A DNA stretch of 55,885 nt. Origin: Bordetella parapertussis (GTDB taxonomy: Bacteria > Pseudomonadota > Gammaproteobacteria > Burkholderiales > SG8-41). The translations under genes and the position numbers were made by a program. Location: positions 1-55,885 of the forward strand of contig CAMATZ010000041.1 of assembly GCA_945861275.1 (NCBI GenBank), in the 5' to 3' direction. Shown piece by piece: positions 50,456 to 55,885 of the stretch. Within the stretch, counting starts at the first letter, position 1. Every line of letters starts with the position of its first letter. The notes beneath the pieces are model-generated. The model searched no databases. It was not told where the DNA came from and saw only the letters and a list, made by a program, of their open reading frames with translations.

Positions 50456-52215
50456 CGCCAGTCACCTGCCGGTCGCTTGCCGCCGCCGTCGATGAACACC
50501 CGCATCCACGCTTCAAGCATGGCCAGCGCCCACAGCCGCTCGCCCACGCGGCGGCGCCGCGTTTCACCGGCCAGGTTGCGGCCCTGCAGCAGTGGTTCGA
50601 CGTATTCATTGCGAAACAGTCCGCGGTGCTCCAGCGACGCTTTGCCCAGCAACTCGCGCATCGCGGGCGCAAGCGGCCCCAGTGTCCAGTCGGTGATGGG
50701 CACACCCATGCCCAGCTTTTTGCGCCATACCACTTCTTTGGGCAGCCTGCCGCGCACCGCGAGCTTCAACACAAATTTTTCCACCGCGCCGTGCAGCTTG
50801 AGCTGCGGTGCGAGCGCAAAGGAGGCTTCGGCAAGCTGACGGTCGAACAGCGGCGTGCGCACATCAAGGCCCCACGCATTGGCCATGCGTTCGGCGCGCG
50901 GCAAAATATTCTGGCAGCCTTTCAGCGCAAAGTCGGCCAGCCGGATGCGATTGGCGAAGGTGGTTGCTTTCTCGCCATGCAGATAGGGCAGCAGCAGCGC
51001 CCGACGCTGCCCGGCGGGTCCGACGCGCGCGCGAAACGCCGGCGTATAGAGCGCGTCTTCGGCGCCATAGAAGCGGTGGTAACTGCGCAGGTAGATTTCT
51101 TCACGCGAGTCTTCGCCGCCGGGATTGGCATAAAGATTGGCATAGAGTTCGGCGCCGATCATCGGCTTTTGGGTCCAGCCGCCGAACAGCTGGTCACCGC
51201 CCTCGCCATTGAAAATGCAATCGCATCCCGCTTCGCGCGCTGCTTTCCCCAGCAGGTACTGCGGGCCGGTGACAGCGTCGCCGAAGGGCATGTCCAGCCG
51301 CCACGCGAGATCGGGCAGGACAGGCAACAGGTCTTCGCCGCCGACCTTCACGAACTGCAGGGGTATTTGCAGCGCGTCGGCCACTGCACGTGCGCGGTCT
51401 TTTTCCACGCTTTTGTCGCCGAAATCGAGGCTGAAGGCGCTGACAGCAGCACCTGCCTCTTTCAGCCACAGCGCCACCGCTGAGGAATCCAGTCCGCCGC
51501 TGAGGAAAAGACCGATGTTCTCCTTGCCGTGCAGTCGTTTTGCCACCGCTGCCTTGCACAAATCACCGATCAGGCGCGCGGCTTCACCACGCTCGGACAG
51601 TTTTTCATCGAGCGCTTCGCGCAACTCAAAGTACTGCGTGACATCGAGACGCCCGTTCTCCCAGCTGGCGATGCGCCGGGGCAGCAGGCGGCGCACCCCT
51701 TTCAGCGGCGTATCCTCACCGGGCACAAAAGAGAAGGTGAGGTACTTGTGCACCGCGGCGTCATCGATTTCGCGCGGCAAACCGGGTACTGCCAGTAACT
51801 GTTTTAACTCACTGGCAAAATAGAACGTGCCGCGATGCTCGGTGTAGTACAGCGAGCGCACCCCGAACGGATCGCGCAGCAGGGTTAAGCGGCGCTTGCC
51901 GCCATCCCACCACGCCGCGGCGAACGCGCCGTCGATGCTGTCGAGACCGTCCGCGCCCGCATGCAGTTTGCCGATCAGCGCGGCCGCGGGCGCTGCGGCG
52001 GGCGGCGCAAAGGTGCCCGCACACGCCACCAGATGATCGCCTTCATGATGGATGCCCGGCGATTTGCCCGGACGTCCGCCCCACCAGCGATAGCCCAGCG
52101 CCACGCCGGGCGCGTACGCCTTGTCGGTGCGATCACCGCGATAGTCGATGGCGTCGAGCATCGCATCGAGCACCGCCGGATCGGCTTCACCCACCCAACC
52201 GCAGATTCCGCTCAT
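50452..52215 (-). CDS. Asparagine-synthetase-like protein A, serine in place of the glutaminase cysteine
   Basis: 587 aa from the ATG at 52215. The class II glutamine amidotransferase domain is recognisable (YRGDR, GAFAAAWWDGG, TLLRDPFGVRSLYY). However, the start is MSGICGWVGE, so the residue after Met1 is Ser rather than the catalytic Cys of AsnB (MCGI). The usual NGEIYN motif reads CAGTFA. The ATP-pyrophosphatase half is complete: SGGLDSS at 239-245 and NGEGGDQLFGG at 336-346. A nitrogen donor other than glutamine, or an intramolecular amide, is likely. It is first in the unit; Bug gene 13 lies 29 bases upstream. The zinc-ribbon gene follows with an ATGA overlap. Confidence 0.88.
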   Translation of the reverse strand: MSGICGWVGEADPAVLDAMLDAIDYRGDRTDKAYAPGVALGYRWWGGRPGKSPGIHHEGDHLVACAGTFAPPAAAPAAALIGKLHAGADGLDSIDGAFAAAWWDGGKRRLTLLRDPFGVRSLYYTEHRGTFYFASELKQLLAVPGLPREIDDAAVHKYLTFSFVPGEDTPLKGVRRLLPRRIASWENGRLDVTQYFELREALDEKLSERGEAARLIGDLCKAAVAKRLHGKENIGLFLSGGLDSSAVALWLKEAGAAVSAFSLDFGDKSVEKDRARAVADALQIPLQFVKVGGEDLLPVLPDLAWRLDMPFGDAVTGPQYLLGKAAREAGCDCIFNGEGGDQLFGGWTQKPMIGAELYANLYANPGGEDSREEIYLRSYHRFYGAEDALYTPAFRARVGPAGQRRALLLPYLHGEKATTFANRIRLADFALKGCQNILPRAERMANAWGLDVRTPLFDRQLAEASFALAPQLKLHGAVEKFVLKLAVRGRLPKEVVWRKKLGMGVPITDWTLGPLAPAMRELLGKASLEHRGLFRNEYVEPLLQGRNLAGETRRRRVGERLWALAMLEAWMRVFIDGGGKRPAGDWR

Positions 52216-52244
52216 GGCCGTGTCAACGCACCGCGCAGGCGCTG

Positions 52245-53213
52245 CTACTCGCCCTTGATGCCCGCCGCCTTGAGCACCTTCGCCCACTTGGTAATTTCGT
52301 TCTGCACGTAAGCCGTGTTTTGTTCCGGCGTGTTGCCGATGGGATCGGCGCCGAGATCCTTGAAGCGAGCCTGAAGATCGGGTGATTTCAACGCGCGTAA
52401 GATCTCGCTGTTGAGGCGGTCAATAATCGGGCGCGGCGTCCTGGCCGGCGCCGAGACGCCGTACCACGTCGTCACTTCGTAACCGGGAATGCCGCTTTCC
52501 GCCACCGTCGGCATTTCAGGAATCGCACCCGAACGTTTGGCGCCCGTCACCGCGAGTCCGCGCAGCTTGCCCGCGCGTGCGTAGCCGATTACCGACGGCA
52601 CGTTGCCAAAGTAAAGTGAAAACTGTCCGCCCAGCATTTCGATCAGCGCCGGGCCGGCGCCCTTGTAGGGAATATGCACCCATTTCACCCCGGTCATGAA
52701 CTCGAACAACGCGGCCGACAAATGCACCGTGGTGCCGACACCCGAGGAGCCGTAGTTGATCTCACCCGGCCGCGTTTTCGAGAATGCGATCAGTTCTTTC
52801 ACGCTGCGCGGCGGAAACGACGGGTGCGTCACCAGCAGATTCTGCGATTCCGCTGCCACCGTGATAAACGCGAAGTCACGTATCGAATCGAAGTTGAGCT
52901 TCATCATCGACGGATTGGTGGCGTGCCCCGGCGCGTTCAGCATGATGCTGTAGCCGTCGGGCGCCATGCGCACAAACATCTCGCTCGCGATCGCCGTGTT
53001 GGCGCCGCCGCGATTCTCGATCACGAGCTGCTGGCCCATTTGCTCGGTCAGCTTTTGACCCAGCGCGCGGGCCACGATGTCATTGGTGCCGCCGGGTGGA
53101 AAACCGACGATGAAGCGGATGGATTTCGTTGGGTAGGTCTGTGCGTGGATAGCGCCACAGGACATCAATGCACATGCACCCACGACTGCCGCTGCGAATT
53201 GCTGCTTCTTCAC
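52245..53213 (-). CDS. Bug/TctC family periplasmic substrate-binding protein (13)
   Basis: 322 aa. Signal peptide MKKQQFAAAVVGACALMSCG, cleavage near IHAQ. Hallmarks: YPTKSIRFIVGFPPGGTNDI, ENRGGANTAIA, PDGYSIML, HIPYKGAGPA, GIPGYEVTTWYG. It resembles Bug gene 12 closely (GTNDI, SKTRPGEINYGSSG). It lies 17 bases after the small aconitase X subunit and 29 bases before the synthetase-like gene A, so it could belong to either neighbour's function. The shared close paralogue downstream of the amidotransferase unit suggests duplication around it. Confidence 0.93.
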   Translation of the reverse strand: MKKQQFAAAVVGACALMSCGAIHAQTYPTKSIRFIVGFPPGGTNDIVARALGQKLTEQMGQQLVIENRGGANTAIASEMFVRMAPDGYSIMLNAPGHATNPSMMKLNFDSIRDFAFITVAAESQNLLVTHPSFPPRSVKELIAFSKTRPGEINYGSSGVGTTVHLSAALFEFMTGVKWVHIPYKGAGPALIEMLGGQFSLYFGNVPSVIGYARAGKLRGLAVTGAKRSGAIPEMPTVAESGIPGYEVTTWYGVSAPARTPRPIIDRLNSEILRALKSPDLQARFKDLGADPIGNTPEQNTAYVQNEITKWAKVLKAAGIKGE

Positions 53214-53230
53214 GGAATTTCCCTCTTGGT

Positions 53231-53647
53231 TTAGACGCGTTTGACCAGACTCACTGACTTTCGCTTGGGGTCTACCCGCACAATATCGCCAGTCTTGATT
53301 ACATCATACGGTAATTTTGACCAGCCCTCGGTAATGGTGATGCCGGCGAATACCGCGCCCTGCACCATCACCGGGTTGGTCACGCCAAACACAAACGCGC
53401 GCGGCGCGATGCCCTTGGCCTTGATGTCGTAGAACGCCCACCCGGCGGCGATGCCGCCTTTCGCGCTTGGCGTGATGTAGATGGCGTCCTTGATGTTGTG
53501 ACCTTCGAGCGCGTGACCGGGGCGTGAGATGACCCCGCTCCAGCGGTCGAGGTCATAGCGCGGGCTGAAGCCTTCAGTGGAAATCAGCGCGACGCCTTCG
53601 ACCACTTCGCCGAAAGCGCGCTTCACCTTAAACACAACGCGGCTCAT
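53231..53647 (-). CDS. Aconitase X small (swivel) subunit, DUF126 family
   Basis: 138 aa from the ATG at 53647, whose bases overlap the stop of the large subunit gene by four (ATGA). The longer reading is Arg/His-rich. The swivel-domain features are ISTEGFSPRYDLDR, SRPGHALEGHNI and PSAKGGIAAGWAFYDI, then VFGVTNPVMVQGA. AcnX small subunits pair with the catalytic large subunit to dehydrate cis-3-hydroxy-L-proline or related acids. Here separate genes encode the two parts. Bug gene 13 follows 17 bases on. Confidence 0.9.
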   Translation of the reverse strand: MSRVVFKVKRAFGEVVEGVALISTEGFSPRYDLDRWSGVISRPGHALEGHNIKDAIYITPSAKGGIAAGWAFYDIKAKGIAPRAFVFGVTNPVMVQGAVFAGITITEGWSKLPYDVIKTGDIVRVDPKRKSVSLVKRV

Positions 53648-54888
53648 TCTGTGTCTTTGCCGGTGCAGGCGATATCCACGCAAGCTGCGGTGCGGCGCAG
53701 CAGGGCGTTGAACTTGTGCGCACCGATGATATTGACCAGCTTGGCGGAGTTGGTCACCAGATTGCTCCAGCCGTTTTGCACGCGGATTTGCGCGATGTTT
53801 TGCAGAATATAAAAGCACACGCCTTCGAGCACGAGGGCGCCGGACTTTTGTATGGTGTCGAGGTAGCCGAGTTTATTGGCGGCACTTTTCACGCCGTTGC
53901 TGGTGGTGATGTAAAGCTGGCTGCCTTGCGCGAGCTTGCGTCCGTCGAGCAATTCGGCGAGCCGCTTCATTTCAAACAGCGATTGCTGTGGCCCCGAGAA
54001 CACCACCAGATTCAGCGGATTGCCGTGTGTTTCATAGCTGGCGTAAACGCGCTCGATGTCCCGGTTGGTGATGGTCATTACTTCTTTCGGCTGGCGCCCG
54101 CCGAAAGCCACTTTGAGCGTGGGCGCTTCGGGCGTCACGCCGACCATGTGAAACATGCCGATCGAGCCGTAGCTCGCGAGCGCACAGGCGAGTTGCTTCA
54201 ATTCATCGGATGTGGGCGTGCGTTTCACGCCGTTGAACACCGGCACCGCGTAGTAATCCTGATGGCCGGCGCCCACCAGTTTGCCCAGCGCGCCCCAATC
54301 GGCAAGATCATGGAGATCGGCTTTGATGTTGACCTGAAACACGCCTTTGCGCCGGGCGTCGAGGTGATAGCCGTACTCCGGCACGCGGCCGGTGAGTCCC
54401 GCCGCGAGTGCTGCCGGCCCGGCTTCGAAATTGCTGCGCGCGCCAAACACCGAGTTGGCGTAATTCACCGTGCCGGTGTCGCCCCATGCGACATGCTCAC
54501 CGAGATGCGGCTGGTAAATCGTCTGGTAATTGATGCAGGTGTCGGCAGTGACGACATTCATGCGCTGCAAATACGCGATGAGCTGTTTTTCTTTGCGCGC
54601 TTCGTCGGGGTCTTGCTTTAACTGCGCGACATAATCGAAATCGATGCAGCGCGCATTGGTGGTGGTCGGCGTCACGCAACGCGCGCCGGCGTTCGCGATG
54701 CGTTCGACAAACGCTTTGCCCGAATCGCCCATGACTTCGATGTCACCCATCATGTGCACATTGGTGACAGGCACGAATCGTTTGGCGCCGAAAAACCTGC
54801 CGACTTCAAGTTGCAGCGCGAGCGCATCCTTCACAGCGGCGCCCATGCTGCCTTTCAGCATGCGTTTTTCCTCAGCAGTTAATAGCAT
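53644..54888 (-). CDS. Aconitase X catalytic large subunit (DUF521)
   Basis: 414 aa. Typical DUF521 features are visible: LTAEEKRMLKGSMGAAVKDA, HMMGDIEVMGDSGKAFVE, TADTCINYQTIYQPHLGEHV and GDTGTVNYANSVFGARSNFE. This group needs an Fe-S cluster or metal and dehydrates substrates such as cis-3-hydroxy-L-proline. A single-gene assignment to that substrate is not safe. The start ATG lies directly after AT-rich element h. It heads the small subunit with ATGA overlap, follows a cupin gene by 27 bases, and belongs to the long minus-strand run. Confidence 0.92.
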   Translation of the reverse strand: MLLTAEEKRMLKGSMGAAVKDALALQLEVGRFFGAKRFVPVTNVHMMGDIEVMGDSGKAFVERIANAGARCVTPTTTNARCIDFDYVAQLKQDPDEARKEKQLIAYLQRMNVVTADTCINYQTIYQPHLGEHVAWGDTGTVNYANSVFGARSNFEAGPAALAAGLTGRVPEYGYHLDARRKGVFQVNIKADLHDLADWGALGKLVGAGHQDYYAVPVFNGVKRTPTSDELKQLACALASYGSIGMFHMVGVTPEAPTLKVAFGGRQPKEVMTITNRDIERVYASYETHGNPLNLVVFSGPQQSLFEMKRLAELLDGRKLAQGSQLYITTSNGVKSAANKLGYLDTIQKSGALVLEGVCFYILQNIAQIRVQNGWSNLVTNSAKLVNIIGAHKFNALLRRTAACVDIACTGKDTE

Positions 54889-54922
54889 CGTAACTATTTG
54901 TTTTAAAAGAGTATTTTATATC
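54889..54922 (+). repeat. AT-rich element, copy h
   Basis: The plus strand reads CGTAACTATTTGTTTTAAAA then an AT-rich end. It lies between the aconitase X start and the cupin stop, which it partly overlaps. Its reverse complement ends AAACAAATAGTTACG and then the ATG of the aconitase X gene, leaving no room for a usual ribosome site. Confidence 0.6.
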
Positions 54923-55401
54923 TTCACTGATTGACGTTTGCGTGCTTTAGGCTCAAAACCTTTTAGATAGAGTGGCCCGCTCATGGTGCCATCGACGGCC
55001 TTGCCGATAATGCCCTGCGACAAATCCTTGATCGCCAGAAAAATCACGTCCTCGTCCCTGGGGTCCGCCACCAGCGTGTGCGGCGCATTCGCCGGAATGT
55101 AAATCAGCGAACCCGTCGGCGCGCGCACTTTTTTGCCATTGACCGAACCGACCAGTGTGCCGCGCACCACATAATTCAATTGCTCGTTGCGATGGCTGTG
55201 CATGCGTGCGCCGGTGCCGCGAGGCTTGTGGATGTAGCCCACCAGTATGCGTTCGCCTTCGACCACGCCACCGTGCGAGGTCGAATAACCGGTGCCGGCA
55301 GGGATTTTTTTCAGCGCCGCCATGTTGAACTGGTACCTGCCGTTGCCGCCTTTGACTGCGCCTGCGGTTTTGGTTTTGGAACTTTTTTTCACAGCCGGCA
55401 T
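54916..55401 (-). CDS. Single-domain cupin protein (2)
   Basis: 161 aa. A Lys/Thr-rich N-terminal stretch (SSKTKTAGAVKGGNGRY) precedes the cupin. Motif 1 is GARMHSHRNEQLNYVVRGTL, with two His and Glu as ligands, and motif 2 is GSLIYIPANAPHTLVA. The C-terminal 35 residues are basic. It may be an isomerase, dioxygenase or metal-binding regulator. It is between the amidohydrolase (52 bases upstream) and the aconitase X large subunit (27 bases downstream) on the same strand, so they may share an operon. Confidence 0.85.
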   Translation of the reverse strand: MPAVKKSSKTKTAGAVKGGNGRYQFNMAALKKIPAGTGYSTSHGGVVEGERILVGYIHKPRGTGARMHSHRNEQLNYVVRGTLVGSVNGKKVRAPTGSLIYIPANAPHTLVADPRDEDVIFLAIKDLSQGIIGKAVDGTMSGPLYLKGFEPKARKRQSVKI

Positions 55402-55453
55402 ATCAGTACCCCCTGGTTTTACGCTTCACCCCTCACCCTTCACGCCTCACGCA

Positions 55454-55885
55454 CTACAGGTAATCAATAATCTTCCAGTCGCCCGGATTTACGTTCACCA
55501 CATTCTTACTGCGGCCCGCACGCCGGTCAGCATAAATCCGGCCTTCCTTCATGACGATCTGGATGTTCTTTTTTTCCTGCAGCAGCGAGATGTTTTTCAA
55601 CGGATCGCCCTTGACCGCGATGATGTCGGCGAGTTTGCCAGCCTCGACGGTGCCGAGTTCCTTTTCCATTTTCAGCGCGTGCGCGGCGTTGCGCGTGGCA
55701 GTGAGAATCGCATCCATCGGCTTCATGCCGAGGTTGACGTAAATCTCAAGCTCGCGCGCGTTGGTGCCCATTTCGGGATCGAAACCCATATCCGTGCCCA
55801 TCGCGATCTTGACGCCGGCTTTGTGCATTTTCTGGAACGTGTCAAAGCAGTACGGCTGCAACGCCTTCATTTTATTGATGACGAA
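55454..55885 (-). CDS. Amidohydrolase, C-terminal part (cut by the window edge)
   Basis: The visible 143 residues hold the final part of an amidohydrolase TIM barrel, with the metal-site aspartate in IAMGTDMGFDPEMGTNARE. It then has the helix typical of the imidazolonepropionase/prolidase-like group (ATRNAAHALKMEKELGTVEA) and KLADIIAVKGDPLKNISLLQ. The start lies beyond the right edge. The frame is open through the last base, so the gene continues. It should hydrolyse an amide or cyclic ring, and may prepare the acid handled by the aconitase X genes downstream. Confidence 0.85.
   Translation of the reverse strand, partial: FVINKMKALQPYCFDTFQKMHKAGVKIAMGTDMGFDPEMGTNARELEIYVNLGMKPMDAILTATRNAAHALKMEKELGTVEAGKLADIIAVKGDPLKNISLLQEKKNIQIVMKEGRIYADRRAGRSKNVVNVNPGDWKIIDYL

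Noticed and set aside
50452-52215. Ordinary asparagine biosynthesis gene asnB
   Set aside because: The nucleophilic Cys after Met1 is replaced by Ser and the NGEIYN motif is missing, and a second similar protein lies in the same operon.
53716-54621. 301-residue plus-strand frame antisense to aconitase X
   Set aside because: The minus-strand frame is a clear DUF521 protein; the plus frame is low in motif content.

Overview
The window comes from a GC-rich betaproteobacterium, most likely Burkholderiales. The strongest sign is thirteen complete genes for Bug-type (TctC family) periplasmic substrate-binding proteins, a family greatly expanded in that order, mixed with genes for CoA-linked acid catabolism. 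I see no rRNA, tRNA, CRISPR array, or gene for a classical one-component regulator. The only likely DNA-binding protein is a small ribbon-helix-helix antitoxin.

Layout. 1-3700: tail of an IS3-type transposase, a Bug gene, a cupin-like gene, an enoyl-CoA hydratase/isomerase and a VapBC-type toxin-antitoxin pair with a clear double operator. 3700-14200: a CoA transferase, Bug genes, an MFS carrier, an aldo/keto reductase, a short-chain dehydrogenase next to a large flavoprotein, and a lipoprotein gene followed by a 97% identical in-frame tandem copy of its 3' half. 14200-25200: a TauD-type dioxygenase, two more CoA transferases, a DUF1330 protein, a MATE exporter, an SMP-30 lactonase-like protein, a thiamine-diphosphate enzyme, a cupin and two Bug genes. 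25200-29250: a small membrane protein, an MFS carrier, an NTF2-like protein, then a short integron cassette array with two attC sites but no integrase. 29250-40700: a fumarate-reductase-like flavoprotein, Bug, MmgE/PrpD, an acyl-CoA ligase-hydratase-Bug operon, another hydratase, a short-chain dehydrogenase, an acyl-CoA dehydrogenase and a lipoprotein esterase. 40700-55885 is all on the minus strand: a carboxyltransferase, five Bug genes, an acyl-CoA dehydrogenase, a tight three-gene unit (two asparagine-synthetase-like proteins around a zinc-ribbon membrane protein with a Gly/Ser/Asp tail), the two subunits of an aconitase X, a cupin and a partial amidohydrolase.

How the genes fit together. 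Most modules look like small acid-use cassettes: a Bug protein to capture a carboxylate, a CoA ligase or class III CoA transferase to activate it, and hydratases, dehydrogenases or flavoproteins to process it. No TctA/TctB membrane partner is present, so the binding proteins must use permeases encoded elsewhere or act in sensing.

Most notable signals. (1) An integrase-less cassette array at 27759-29186 in which each cassette's left core box matches its own attC inverse core exactly. (2) The asparagine-synthetase-like/zinc-ribbon operon at 47713-52215, where both synthetases lack the glutaminase cysteine. (3) A recurring 31-34 bp AT-rich element, eight copies, at gene borders and twice overlapping Bug start codons. 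(4) At least six different inverted-repeat elements in the spacers. No spacer exceeds about 290 bases.
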